A DNA stretch of 64,000 nt from a virus. The stretch spans positions 27,058-91,057 of the IMG/VR virus record IMGVR_UViG_3300034062_008235; one strand, written 5' to 3'. Positions 33,859-41,892 of this stretch are shown here, piece by piece; positions within the stretch are counted from its first letter, which is position 1, and the number at the start of each line of letters is the position of its first letter. The position numbers were made by a program, and so were the translations under genes. The notes under the pieces were generated by a model. That model was given only the letters and a program-made list of their open reading frames with translations. It was not told where the DNA came from and ran no database searches.

Positions 33859-34649
33859 TAGCCGCCTCCCATGCCACTACCTCCCATGCCACCACCCTGA
33901 CCGCTGCCGCCCATGCCGCCGCCCATGCCACCGCCACCCATGCCGCCGCCAAAGCCACCACCCATGTCTCCACCGCTCTGATTACCGCCGCCTTGGTCCC
34001 CACTCATGTTTTCCATGCCTCCCATAGGTGGACCACCCATTTCTCCTGCATTTGACGATTTTTCTTTACCTTTATTTCCTTCTCCCTTTTCATCTTCCTC
34101 TTCTTTATCCTCATCCTCGTCTTCATTCTCATCTTCATCATTACCCATAACGCTGTTTATCAAGTCTTCAAGTTGCTTTATCAAGTCCTCAATTTGCTGA
34201 CCTTTGTCTTCATCTGCGGATTTAAAATTTTCAACTTGATCTTTAAGAGTTTGCAAACATTTTTTAATTGTTTCTTCATCTGCTCCACCTTCGCTTGGAG
34301 CAACATTTGATTCATCTGTATCGGCAGGATTAGAACCATCGCCCATTTGAGCATCAAAATTCCCCATCTGATCTTGAGGAATTTGAGAATTAGCATTAAA
34401 ATTGCCACCACCCATGTTGCCGCCACCCATATTGCCGCCACCCATGTTGCCGCCACCCATGTTGCCGCCACCCATGTTGCCGCCCATGTTACCACCGCCC
34501 ATGCCTCCACCCATGTTGCCGCCCATGCCGCCGCCCATGCCGCCACCCATGTTGCCGCCCATGCCACCGCCACCCATGTTGCCTTGTTCTTGCATAATCT
34601 TATTTCTCTTCATCTTCATAATGTCGTACATTTCGAAAAAAGTCTTCAT
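33855..34649 (-). CDS. Gly/Met-repeat protein with leader-like start
   Basis: A 264-residue low-complexity protein. Leader-like start MKTFFEMYDIMKMKRNK, then 27-82 made of MGGG/NMGG repeats, a folded acidic middle (110-200: helical, with QIEDLIKQLEDLINSV and a long Glu/Asp run), and a second GGGMGG block at the C-terminus. Met-Gly repeats encode a flexible, oxidation-sensitive linker. Antisense frames over the repeats are artefacts. AGGAGC precedes the ATG. Probably a virion or scaffold-type protein. Confidence 0.65.
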   Translation of the reverse strand: MKTFFEMYDIMKMKRNKIMQEQGNMGGGGMGGNMGGGMGGGMGGNMGGGMGGGNMGGNMGGGNMGGGNMGGGNMGGGNMGGGNFNANSQIPQDQMGNFDAQMGDGSNPADTDESNVAPSEGGADEETIKKCLQTLKDQVENFKSADEDKGQQIEDLIKQLEDLINSVMGNDEDENEDEDEDKEEEDEKGEGNKGKEKSSNAGEMGGPPMGGMENMSGDQGGGNQSGGDMGGGFGGGMGGGGMGGGMGGSGQGGGMGGSGMGGGY

Positions 34650-34675
34650 TTTTGCTCCTATATCAATATGAAATC

Positions 34676-35212
34676 TTAAACAATTTTAAAATCAGCATCT
34701 TCAGTTTTGCCAACAGAACTTCCACTAACAGTATCTTCTTGGAATCTTTGGCAAACTAATTGTATTCTCAATGCATTATATAGTTTAAACTCGCCTAATT
34801 TTCGTTCAATAATGATCCAATCTTCATTAAGAAATGGAGTTTTAACTCTACTTCCAATCTTAGGTGGATGTCCAATTTCTTTCAAAACTGCACGATAATT
34901 TAATTCAAATGTCATTTCATCTGGAGAATCAATACCAAATGCAGTTTGCATATTTTGTGATGGAACTGGTTCGTAAACGCACCATAATTGTATTGGATTT
35001 TGACTGTAAATCTTTGCTCTTGACTCAAGATACAAAGGATCTACGTTGTTTATGTCAATAAATAATTCAAAGTAAAATAAAGGAGAGCCACCAAGTCTAA
35101 TCGTTTCTTCATCGTAAATATTAAATAAATCTCTTGCAGGATTCTGGTCATCAAATTGCTGCAAGCTTCCTGTCGGACAAAACGGTTTACCATCAGGTTT
35201 GTATATTGTCAT
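34676..35212 (-). CDS. 14: Neck protein, gp14-like candidate
   Basis: A 178-residue protein starting at ATG 35212 after AAAGGA. It lies in the neck/tail completion region with gp15 and gp13 homologues. From memory it matches T4 gp14 order: IRLGGSPLFYFE strand, FGIDSPDEMTFELNY, PKIGSRVKTPFLNEDWIIIE, and LYNALRIQLVCQRFQED. It lacks gp14's C-terminal third (T4 is 256). Moderate confidence; otherwise a minor virion protein. Confidence 0.5.
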   Translation of the reverse strand: MTIYKPDGKPFCPTGSLQQFDDQNPARDLFNIYDEETIRLGGSPLFYFELFIDINNVDPLYLESRAKIYSQNPIQLWCVYEPVPSQNMQTAFGIDSPDEMTFELNYRAVLKEIGHPPKIGSRVKTPFLNEDWIIIERKLGEFKLYNALRIQLVCQRFQEDTVSGSSVGKTEDADFKIV

Positions 35213-35223
35213 AATATAATCCT

Positions 35224-35631
35224 TTAAGCACAACTGTTAAGAGAAATTTGAGATGTGATAAGAACTTGACCGCCACTACTGGGTAGTTGGAAAGGAGCAG
35301 CAGTAAATCTTTCTAACCAAAGCAATCCACCAGCTATGTTTGTTACATAATATCCATAAATTGTAGCACTTGTTGACATATTGAATGTTTGTTCAGGATA
35401 ACTAGCTGTAGTAATTCCGCCAACTGATGTTGAAACGCTCCAACTTGAAGAAGTAAGAGTTATGGCAGAATAGCCTGTTGATGTCACTTCAGTAATATCT
35501 CCAACTGTAGTATTGGAACTTGGTGTTAAATTATTTGAATAAAGATGTAAAATTGTATTTGTGGGAGTAGCTATATTAAGCATGTTATTCAAAATGGTAA
35601 CTTCGCTAACATTTGGTATTACGAGAGCCAT
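35224..35631 (-). CDS. Putative virion protein, beta-rich
   Basis: A 135-residue protein of Ser/Thr-rich beta strands (TILHLYSNNLTPSSNTTVGD, SATIYGYYVTN, LWLERF). The pattern 'MALxIPN...ML' then 'L.LY.NN.TP' and 'YGYYV' recurs in small virion proteins of many tailed phages whose role is unknown. AAGGAG precedes the ATG and TATATATT lies further up; it shares a 35-base spacer with 35667. Confidence 0.6.
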   Translation of the reverse strand: MALVIPNVSEVTILNNMLNIATPTNTILHLYSNNLTPSSNTTVGDITEVTSTGYSAITLTSSSWSVSTSVGGITTASYPEQTFNMSTSATIYGYYVTNIAGGLLWLERFTAAPFQLPSSGGQVLITSQISLNSCA

Positions 35632-35666
35632 AAAATTCTCCTTCTATTTACTAATAATATATAGTC
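35632..35666. promoter_or_regulatory. Divergent TATATA-type late promoter
   Basis: Rightward AATATATAGTCATGG puts the box two bases from the ATG with no ribosome site. Leftward TATATATTATTAG is followed by AAGGAG and the ATG of 35224 at normal spacing. Confidence 0.5.
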
Positions 35667-36266
35667 ATGGCAGTGTACAAAAAAGATGGAAGTGTTTATA
35701 AATTGACTGGACCAAACATTTTAATGTTTACCCAAGACAATTGGGGCGCATTTACGACTCATAATTTGAAAAATTTATCCAACTTTAAAATAGAATCTAA
35801 TATTCCGCATGTTGTATTAGGATCTAGGAAAGAATCAAAACCTCCTGAACAGCCAAAAATCATTGAAGAAAAGCCAGAAATTAAACTTTCAGAAAAAAAC
35901 AATCAAAAAAAACTTGTTATTCCTGAAAATTCAAAATTTATTCAAAAAACAAAAAATGAATATGAAGATTTTGAAAAAACAATTATACATTGTGCTTTAG
36001 CAAAAATGGAAGAAAAAAAAGATAGTCTTTATGGTGACGTAGCTGTTAAAACGAAATTTGTTGAAAAATTTACATTTGAATCAATTGTTTTGTCTTTAAA
36101 TGATTTTACGTTTATTTTTTGGACAATGCTAGACAAACTAACAGTTGGTTCTGTTCTTTATCCACAAGATGACTCAAAAAGATGGTGGGAAATAAAAGAA
36201 ATTGAAAGTGTTCCCGGTGGTTACAAAGTTGTTTGTGTAATCGCTAGAAACACTCCTTCTTTTTAA
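35667..36266 (+). CDS. Hypothetical virion-type protein
   Basis: A 199-residue protein: MAVYKKDGSVYKLTGPNILM start, Lys/Glu/Pro-rich linker (55-95), and a C-terminal domain with FTFIFWTMLDKLTVGSVLYP and RWWEIKEIESVPGGYKV. The start resembles that of 34676 (YKPDGKPF), suggesting a common attachment motif. Leaderless-type promoter. The stop overlaps the end of 36263 by four bases. Confidence 0.6.
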   Translation: MAVYKKDGSVYKLTGPNILMFTQDNWGAFTTHNLKNLSNFKIESNIPHVVLGSRKESKPPEQPKIIEEKPEIKLSEKNNQKKLVIPENSKFIQKTKNEYEDFEKTIIHCALAKMEEKKDSLYGDVAVKTKFVEKFTFESIVLSLNDFTFIFWTMLDKLTVGSVLYPQDDSKRWWEIKEIESVPGGYKVVCVIARNTPSF

Positions 36267-38257
36267 CCTCTCATTGTATCGTTTATTGCTTCTTGCATTC
36301 TTTGCATGACAGCATTTACATTTGATGCCTGACCAATTCTTGTTTTTTTTGTACCTGATGAACCCAAATTTTTCTCTGAAAGCCTATCACATATATCCAT
36401 AATCAAAAATCTTAAAGTTCTTTCTATTATGTTATAAGTTTCTGCTTCATTTGCTTCTTCTATATCAAATTTTCCTATATTTCTTAATGCTTTGTCTCTA
36501 ATAAGTTTTTTGAATAATTCATATGCTTGAGGATGTGTTACTACTTGATTATTATTGACAAATGTTTTAAATATTATGTTATATGGTCCTCTATAATTAC
36601 CTTTTATATAACTTTTTACAAATGCATCAAAATGATTTTGTCGATTATTTAAATAACTCATTAATTGGTTTAAACTGTTATTCAAGTTAGTTAACCTTGC
36701 ACCAACATCTAATTGAAAGTTACTATTAGGATGAACACCGCCAGCAATGGTTAAACCTCTTTTGTCTAATTCTTCTGGAATAGATTCTCTATTTGAAAAT
36801 TGATAAAATATTTTTTTCCTTTTTTTGCCTTTTTTACCTTTTTCTGCAATTTCTCTAACATTATAATGATGTCCAACTGCGTTTTCTCTGTCTAGCCTTG
36901 CAATAAGGTCTCTTAAAGTTCTAACCATTTGTGGGTTATTTTCTTTTTTTGCAGCATCAATTTTTTCTCTTAATTTGGCTTTAGCAACATCAATATTAAA
37001 TAAAATTTTTCCACTATGAAGTTCTGGAATAACATCCCCTTCTATGTCAATATTTGGCTCACTTGGATGTGTTAATTCTGTTCCTTTTTCTGGATCAATT
37101 ACGTTACCATGATATCCTTCAATTTTATAACTAAGAAGATCTATGTCGGCTAATGATGTAGACAATTCTCTTTCAAGAGGATTATGAACATTTGAACATA
37201 TAGTTATTAATTGTTCTAATTGGTCATCAGTAAAATTATGAGCATCTTCATTTCCTATTACTCTTTGTAAAGCATCAGGAAATCTGCCTGACATTGCGAA
37301 TCGGTAAGCATAGGCAGTTCCTGTTGGAGTTTCAATCATTAAATTAAATTTATTTCTTAAAAAATTAAAACTTGCTTGATCAATACCTTCTTCTGTTTCT
37401 AGCATTTTTTCTAGACGGTTGATATAAGCTTTGTAATAATTTGTTAAAGCTGGTTTATAAATTACTTTGTCTGCTAAGTCAACAGCCTCCCTACCAGCCA
37501 AATAACGTGTTCTTGGTCTTATTCTATGTGCTTCTTGATCTGCAATAGATCTTGGTTCGTTTAATAGTGATTGTGCTGAAAAACCAACCCATTTTTGCAA
37601 ATTTTCTATAATTTGATCTTTTTCAGGACAAGTAAAACCATTTGTATACCAACTACCATCTTGTTGATCATCTGGAATACTAGGATCAAAATTACTAATT
37701 GAGCTTAAGTCAAATCCTCTGTCACTTGATCCTTTTGGTCCTTCAATTCTTGTAACTAATTCTGCAATATAATTATTTCTTATTGTATGACTGTCTTCAT
37801 TAGTGCTATGTCTATGCCTTCTTGCAAAAGTATACAGAGTCCTTCCGTATGTTATATTCATCCATGCACCACCACCATCTGGTCTTTCGGATAAAAACAT
37901 ATCGACAGCATTTTTTGCATTATCATAAGCACTATCTTGAATTCTCACTGTTTCTTCTTCCGTATCACCTGTAGGATGGTCAAGATTGCCTAATATGATA
38001 TCTTGTCTGAATCTTATTAGGTCATAATAATTTAATTGGACAGGATTACCTTTTGGGTTTTTTAGTCCTTCTAAAGGTCTGCTTCTTGCTTCTTCTCTTT
38101 TTAACAAAGCGGTTGGTAAATCAACGCAATAACGCTGAGCAATAGCCTTTTCCCATAGTCTTGCTGGGAATTGTTTAAGGAATTTCATATCATCATCGCC
38201 AAATAAATGAAAGTCATGATTAATATGTCCAGCAAAGTATTCACTAAAAAGTTTCAT
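36263..38257 (-). CDS. Large hypothetical protein with leader-like start
   Basis: A 664-residue mostly helical protein, unrecognised. It starts MKLFSEYFAGHIN, fitting the leader motif, but no clear hydrophobic-x-Glu site follows within 20 residues. Arg/Glu-rich helices dominate, with a GKKGKKRKK basic patch near 480 and a C-terminal helical bundle. Size and region suggest an internal head or portal-vertex protein. GAGG precedes the ATG. Confidence 0.65.
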   Translation of the reverse strand: MKLFSEYFAGHINHDFHLFGDDDMKFLKQFPARLWEKAIAQRYCVDLPTALLKREEARSRPLEGLKNPKGNPVQLNYYDLIRFRQDIILGNLDHPTGDTEEETVRIQDSAYDNAKNAVDMFLSERPDGGGAWMNITYGRTLYTFARRHRHSTNEDSHTIRNNYIAELVTRIEGPKGSSDRGFDLSSISNFDPSIPDDQQDGSWYTNGFTCPEKDQIIENLQKWVGFSAQSLLNEPRSIADQEAHRIRPRTRYLAGREAVDLADKVIYKPALTNYYKAYINRLEKMLETEEGIDQASFNFLRNKFNLMIETPTGTAYAYRFAMSGRFPDALQRVIGNEDAHNFTDDQLEQLITICSNVHNPLERELSTSLADIDLLSYKIEGYHGNVIDPEKGTELTHPSEPNIDIEGDVIPELHSGKILFNIDVAKAKLREKIDAAKKENNPQMVRTLRDLIARLDRENAVGHHYNVREIAEKGKKGKKRKKIFYQFSNRESIPEELDKRGLTIAGGVHPNSNFQLDVGARLTNLNNSLNQLMSYLNNRQNHFDAFVKSYIKGNYRGPYNIIFKTFVNNNQVVTHPQAYELFKKLIRDKALRNIGKFDIEEANEAETYNIIERTLRFLIMDICDRLSEKNLGSSGTKKTRIGQASNVNAVMQRMQEAINDTMRG

Positions 38258-38297
38258 ACATTTTCCTCAATTTTATTCTTTCTTTATATATATCAAC
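38258..38297. promoter_or_regulatory. Divergent TATATA-type late promoter
   Basis: TTATATATATCAACATGG rightward, box six bases from the gp13 ATG with no ribosome site; leftward TATATATAAAG is followed by GAGG and the ATG of 36263. Confidence 0.5.
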
Positions 38298-39185
38298 ATG
38301 GGAAATTCTTGTGCTTCAAATACGATGTACTTTAAGCGACCAACTGCTGAGTCGCAAAATTGTAGTACAAATAATTTTAATCTTGGCGTTTCTGATCCTT
38401 TAGATATTGGAGAATTGAGTCCTAGACCAAATAGGACAAAAGTTAAGTCACAATTAAGAGATTATATCCTTTTAATGTTGGGTGCGCCTGTTGTTACTAT
38501 TGAACTTGATAGTCAGCAATTAGATGCAGCTGTTGATTTATCCATGCAAATTTACGAAGATTATGCACCAAGAGAATTTTTTCAATATCATGTGTTTAAT
38601 TCTGTTCCCGGTAAAAGTATTTATACATTACCACCTGATGTTGGTTTTGTTAGAAATGTATTTTACAAACAAATGGCAACATTTAGTTTTAGTTCGTCTG
38701 ATCTTGGTGGGGCAATACCTATTGAATATTTTTATCCCGGTGGCGCATACGCATCAATTACAGGTGGCATGATTGACTCTGTGACACCTATTTGGGGTCG
38801 TGTTGGGGAATGGAGTCTTTATAAAGAATACGAAAGAACTTATGCTCGAAGTGCTAGTAATTTAGGTGGTTGGGAATGGTTAGGCGATTATCAAAATATC
38901 AAACTTTATCCAATTCCAAGAAGTCCAGTTGCGGTTATTGTTCATTATATACAAAAGAACAAGGATTGGCAGCGTGTGAACCAAGCAATGCAAGAAGGCG
39001 CTTTAGCTCACGCAAAGATTATGCTTGGTCGAATCAGAAGCAAGTATACTACTTTACCCGGTGCTCAAGGTGGTGTGCAACTTGATGGTAAGGATTTGAT
39101 AACTGAAGGAATCCAAGAGAAAAAAGATTGGGAAGAAAGATTGATTAACAGGTATGGAGATATTCCTTATATTTCTATGGGATAA
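38298..39185 (+). CDS. 13: gp13-like neck protein
   Basis: Head-completion protein at the neck to which the tail joins. The N-terminal domain has the gp13 signature: LRDYILLMLGAPVVTIELDS, QQLDAAVDLSMQIYEDY and FQYHVF; T4 gp13 has LRRLGAPIINVELTPDQI in the same place. The C-terminal match is also good: LPGAQGGVQLDGKDLITEGI followed by KKDWEERL. Length 295 against 309 in T4. Leaderless-type start. Confidence 0.78.
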   Translation: MGNSCASNTMYFKRPTAESQNCSTNNFNLGVSDPLDIGELSPRPNRTKVKSQLRDYILLMLGAPVVTIELDSQQLDAAVDLSMQIYEDYAPREFFQYHVFNSVPGKSIYTLPPDVGFVRNVFYKQMATFSFSSSDLGGAIPIEYFYPGGAYASITGGMIDSVTPIWGRVGEWSLYKEYERTYARSASNLGGWEWLGDYQNIKLYPIPRSPVAVIVHYIQKNKDWQRVNQAMQEGALAHAKIMLGRIRSKYTTLPGAQGGVQLDGKDLITEGIQEKKDWEERLINRYGDIPYISMG

Positions 39186-39189
39186 AAAA

Positions 39190-39639
39190 ATGAATAATAA
39201 AAATCAAAAATTTGATGAAGGATCACAGAATTCAAGATATTCTGTTGAAGTCAATTTTGATACGACTAAAGATGATTGTTTAATTTCTTACGCAAAGATT
39301 ATGCTTGGTTATATTAGCGCCGCTATGAAGAAAATGAATTATCATGTAAAATTAGTGTTTTCAGAAAATCCGTTAAGATTAATTGTTGCTTCTAGAAATT
39401 GGGATGATGGTGAATGGGTGGGGATGATTTCTTATAACGAAGGAAAAGACCATTTCACTATTTCAAAAGGTTTTTACAATAAACTTAATAAAACTGTTTC
39501 TGTTGAAGAAACAAATGTTCTTGAAAATCCTATAAATGCAAAAATTTTGTCCCACAAATTGCGGGACATAATGAAAAATTTGGAAGACAAAAAAGATCGT
39601 TTCGTGCCTAGTTTCAAAAAATTAAGAATTAATCAGTAA
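39190..39639 (+). CDS. Hypothetical protein
   Basis: A 149-residue protein starting at ATG 39190, four bases after the gp13 stop, so probably co-transcribed. Alpha/beta, with LISYAKIMLGYISAAMKKM and a WDDGEWVGMISYNEG loop. The segment AKIMLG also occurs in gp13 (same codons), probably chance. The stop overlaps the next convergent gene by 11 bases. Confidence 0.55.
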   Translation: MNNKNQKFDEGSQNSRYSVEVNFDTTKDDCLISYAKIMLGYISAAMKKMNYHVKLVFSENPLRLIVASRNWDDGEWVGMISYNEGKDHFTISKGFYNKLNKTVSVEETNVLENPINAKILSHKLRDIMKNLEDKKDRFVPSFKKLRINQ

Positions 39640-39988
39640 CAATTTTAATTCCAGAAGCTGGACTTTCGACAAGGAGGATTGGTTCTGCACCTTCACCCTC
39701 ATTTTCGTTTAGAAGCTTCTTCTTACCAACAGTAACATGTTCCACTTTACCTTCATTTGTAATAACAGGTGGTTGATCAAGAATTAATTTACTTTCCACA
39801 ATAACCTCTTTTCTTACATGAGGACCAATATACCTAAGCATTCCAACCTTGACATATTCTTGAAAACTTTTGTCAGCAGCAAATTTTGCTCTTGGCTTTA
39901 TAATTGTTAAGCCTTTGTGAGCAGGCTTGGGAAGCATCAAATCATAGTCATGATGATTTTCAAAAATATGCAGTTCTGGATTGTTCAT
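39629..39988 (-). CDS. Hypothetical late protein
   Basis: A 119-residue protein; ATG 39988 lies two bases from a TATATAG box with no ribosome site. Contains LPKPAHKGLTIIKPRAKF, an acidic GEGAEP loop and beta-type C-terminus (ILLVESPASGIKIVTD). No family recognised. Divergent with 40004 across 15 bases. Confidence 0.55.
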   Translation of the reverse strand: MNNPELHIFENHHDYDLMLPKPAHKGLTIIKPRAKFAADKSFQEYVKVGMLRYIGPHVRKEVIVESKLILDQPPVITNEGKVEHVTVGKKKLLNENEGEGAEPILLVESPASGIKIVTD

Positions 39989-40003
39989 AACTATATAATA
40001 GTC
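39989..40003. promoter_or_regulatory. Minimal 15-base divergent promoter
   Basis: The whole spacer reads AACTATATAATAGTC. Including both ATGs the region is nearly palindromic (CATAACTATATAATAGTCATG), so each gene sees the same box 2-3 bases from its ATG. Confidence 0.5.
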
Positions 40004-40348
40004 ATGAATAGCAAAAATAAAATGCCTGAATGGTACGAAATTTATCCGCAAGGAACTTTAGAAGGCGAAGAAGAGAAGAAATTTTTCATTAGCTTAACAA
40101 GAAATAAGAAATATAAAAATTGGCGCAGTGTTTCCGCAATATCTAAAGAAACAAATATTCCAGACAAAAAAATAGAAGAATTAATTTTTAAATACAACAA
40201 AACAGGATTAGTTATCCAAAATCCATCAAATAGTGAATTTTGGGGATATTATCACAACAATCTTGACATTATTCCAAAAAAACAAGGATCGGTTATTGAA
40301 GAAGAAAGAAAAAAGCTTTTAAATAAAAAATTAAATCCTTCACCTTAA
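40004..40348 (+). CDS. Winged-helix-like protein
   Basis: A 114-residue basic protein. Residues 35-75 (WRSVSAISKETNIPDKKIEE, then LIFKYNKTGLV) look like a helix-turn-helix followed by a wing. Starts WYEIYPQGTLEGEEEKKF. Leaderless-type start. May regulate late genes or bind DNA in the head; not assigned. Confidence 0.55.
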   Translation: MNSKNKMPEWYEIYPQGTLEGEEEKKFFISLTRNKKYKNWRSVSAISKETNIPDKKIEELIFKYNKTGLVIQNPSNSEFWGYYHNNLDIIPKKQGSVIEEERKKLLNKKLNPSP

Positions 40349-40351
40349 ATT

Positions 40352-40582
40352 TTAAGCCATTCTTTCATGATGAGTGTATTTGAATTGACCATGATCTACT
40401 TTTCTATCATCAACTTTTGGACCCATCTTAAATAAAGCGTCAGCAGCTGTAGGCATAAAATAACCAGCAGGATAATGAGAACGAATATAGGCATCGGGAT
40501 AAGCCCAATGGGCTATCCCTGTTCTTCTTATTGATTCAAAAAGATCTGAATCTCTCTTTTCTATATATTCAATAAATTTCAT
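40352..40582 (-). CDS. Small leader-bearing virion protein, paralogue A
   Basis: A 76-residue protein. Leader MKFIEYIEKRDSDLFE with LFE-Ser as candidate cut site; then IRRTGIAHWAYPDAYIRSHY and PAGYFMPTAADALFKMG. The Tyr-rich core is shared with the adjacent 40585, whose candidate cut also lies five residues before the shared GIA. Starts just after the neighbour's stop behind GGGG. Likely processed and packaged; no known function. Confidence 0.65.
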   Translation of the reverse strand: MKFIEYIEKRDSDLFESIRRTGIAHWAYPDAYIRSHYPAGYFMPTAADALFKMGPKVDDRKVDHGQFKYTHHERMA

Positions 40583-40584
40583 TA

Positions 40585-40803
40585 TTATGCCCCTAGTTCT
40601 TTAGGACCACCTCTCGCAATCTTGGTAGCTTGTAGTTTAAATGCTGCGTCAGCGGCAGTTGGGTAGAAGTAACCGTCTGTGTACTGACCTCGTGCATAAA
40701 GGCTTGGATAAGCATAAGGAGCGATACCACCACGCTTAGCATTTTCGTTAACAGTTGGAATCCTGAGATTGTTGTCACTAGCCCAATTTGTAAATGTTTT
40801 CAT
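40585..40803 (-). CDS. Small leader-bearing virion protein, paralogue B
   Basis: A 72-residue protein. Leader MKTFTNWASDNNLRIPTVNE with VNE-Asn as candidate cut site, then AKRGGIAPYAYPSLYARGQY and TDGYFYPTAADAAFKLQ. About half of the core is identical to 40352. GGAG precedes the ATG; TATATAAAAATG lies near the divergent spacer. Tandem duplication of a small Tyr-rich capsid-type protein is inferred. Confidence 0.65.
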   Translation of the reverse strand: MKTFTNWASDNNLRIPTVNENAKRGGIAPYAYPSLYARGQYTDGYFYPTAADAAFKLQATKIARGGPKELGA

Positions 40804-40869
40804 TTATTTGCTCCAAAAAAAAATTCCCTTATTCTTATTTAGATAGATCGCTTCATTTTTATATAAAAC
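40804..40869. promoter_or_regulatory. Divergent late-type promoter
   Basis: TTATATAAAACATGC rightward places the box four bases before the ATG of 40870 without ribosome site; the leftward gene has GGAG. Confidence 0.4.
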
Positions 40870-41430
40870 ATGCTTAAAAAAACACTACAATTGACATGTA
40901 CAACTATTCAAGAAGTTGAAGAAAACTTAGGTGTTGAAAAGATAACAATATGCCCAATATGTAAAACATTTTGTAATATGGACGAAATTAACAATCAGAA
41001 TAATTTTTGTATTTATTGCTCAAAAAAAATAGATCAATTTAAGCAAATAAAAGTGTTTACTTTTAAACCATGTTTTTATTTTTTTTACAAAATAGGAATT
41101 TCTAAAAATGATTTAGAGTCATTGGAATATGAGCAAATGAAATTTGGAATAAGAAATAATTTCTTAGAATATAATTACAACAACATGATATGGTATGTGT
41201 ATAACGATATAGAAACAAGTATTTTGTATAATAAAGTTTTAGAACTTTTTGATTTTTATAAAAAAATAGAATTTAGTAATAAGATGTGCATAAAGAACAG
41301 TATCGATAAATATAAACACATGTTTGTAAACAAAAAAAAATATATTTCTGTTAACATGGTTGTTTCTGACTTTTCCAATGATGCATTAAATTTTTCAAGT
41401 TTCTTATCAAGAGAACGAATTTTTATTTGA
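40870..41430 (+). CDS. Zinc-ribbon protein, function unknown
   Basis: A 186-residue protein with paired CPIC (near 33-36) and CIYC (near 57-60), a zinc ribbon of about 25 residues, then a Phe/Tyr/Asn-rich helical region. Very AT-rich codons. Leaderless-type start. Not recognised. Confidence 0.55.
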   Translation: MLKKTLQLTCTTIQEVEENLGVEKITICPICKTFCNMDEINNQNNFCIYCSKKIDQFKQIKVFTFKPCFYFFYKIGISKNDLESLEYEQMKFGIRNNFLEYNYNNMIWYVYNDIETSILYNKVLELFDFYKKIEFSNKMCIKNSIDKYKHMFVNKKKYISVNMVVSDFSNDALNFSSFLSRERIFI

Positions 41431-41455
41431 CATAATTAGCGAATAATACTAATTT
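41427..41455 (+). promoter_or_regulatory. Sigma70-like promoter for 41512
   Basis: TTGACA, 17-base spacer, TAATTT (weak -10). It overlaps the stop of 40870. Predicted start near 41462 gives a leader of about 50 bases containing a hairpin. Confidence 0.4.
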
Positions 41456-41470
41456 AATGGTGTTACTATT

Positions 41471-41487
41471 GCGTCCTAATTGGACGC
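41471..41487 (+). promoter_or_regulatory. Leader hairpin of 41512
   Basis: GCGTCC and GGACGC pair around TAATT, 24 bases before the ATG and upstream of AAGGAG. May stabilise the 5' end of an abundant message or act as operator. Confidence 0.5.
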
Positions 41488-41511
41488 TAGGTGCATGTGA
41501 AGGAGAGAATA

Positions 41512-41892
41512 ATGACCACGGTAAATAAGAAGATTGTTAAGTCTATTGCTAAGGCTTCTGTTAAGACTGCTGTTAAGAGTAAGACAACTCTACCCGCTAA
41601 CAGCATTCGCTACAAGATTATCACTAAGCTTGATGGCGCAAACGAAGTCTATGAAGCAACAGCAGAAATTTCGGGATTTAAGGCTACTAAGGTTCTTCGC
41701 AGTGATGGTGGAACTGTTTTCACTACTCGTTCTGCTCTTACTAAGGCATGTCGAGATCGAGCAAACGCTTTAAAGCGTTTGCCTATTTTTGATCTTGGCA
41801 CACTTTCTTCGGCTAAGAGTCCTAAGTCTAAGAAAGTTTCAACTTTTATGCCAACAAGTGGTGTTTGTCCGGTTACGGGCGTGTCAGCCTGA
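41512..41892 (+). CDS. Basic protein, probably abundant
   Basis: A 126-residue Lys/Thr/Ser-rich protein: basic N-terminal helix (KKIVKSIAKASVKTAVKSK), a strand-rich middle (YKIITKLDGANEVYEATAE), and a basic tail. Codons favour AAG and CTT over the AAA and TTA of its neighbours, and the gene has strong AAGGAG and a leader hairpin, so high expression is likely. Histone-like or head-internal DNA binding is possible. Overlaps the convergent gene end by nine bases. Confidence 0.62.
   Translation: MTTVNKKIVKSIAKASVKTAVKSKTTLPANSIRYKIITKLDGANEVYEATAEISGFKATKVLRSDGGTVFTTRSALTKACRDRANALKRLPIFDLGTLSSAKSPKSKKVSTFMPTSGVCPVTGVSA

Noticed and set aside
34347-34679. Long open frames antisense to the Gly/Met repeats and, likewise, antisense to the Asp/Glu repeats at 43782-44240
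   Set aside because: They arise from repeat composition on the opposite strand; no ribosome sites or sensible protein sequence.
38298-39639. Shared AKIMLG segment in 38298 and 39190 as evidence of duplication
   Set aside because: Identity covers only six or seven residues; the remaining sequences do not align.
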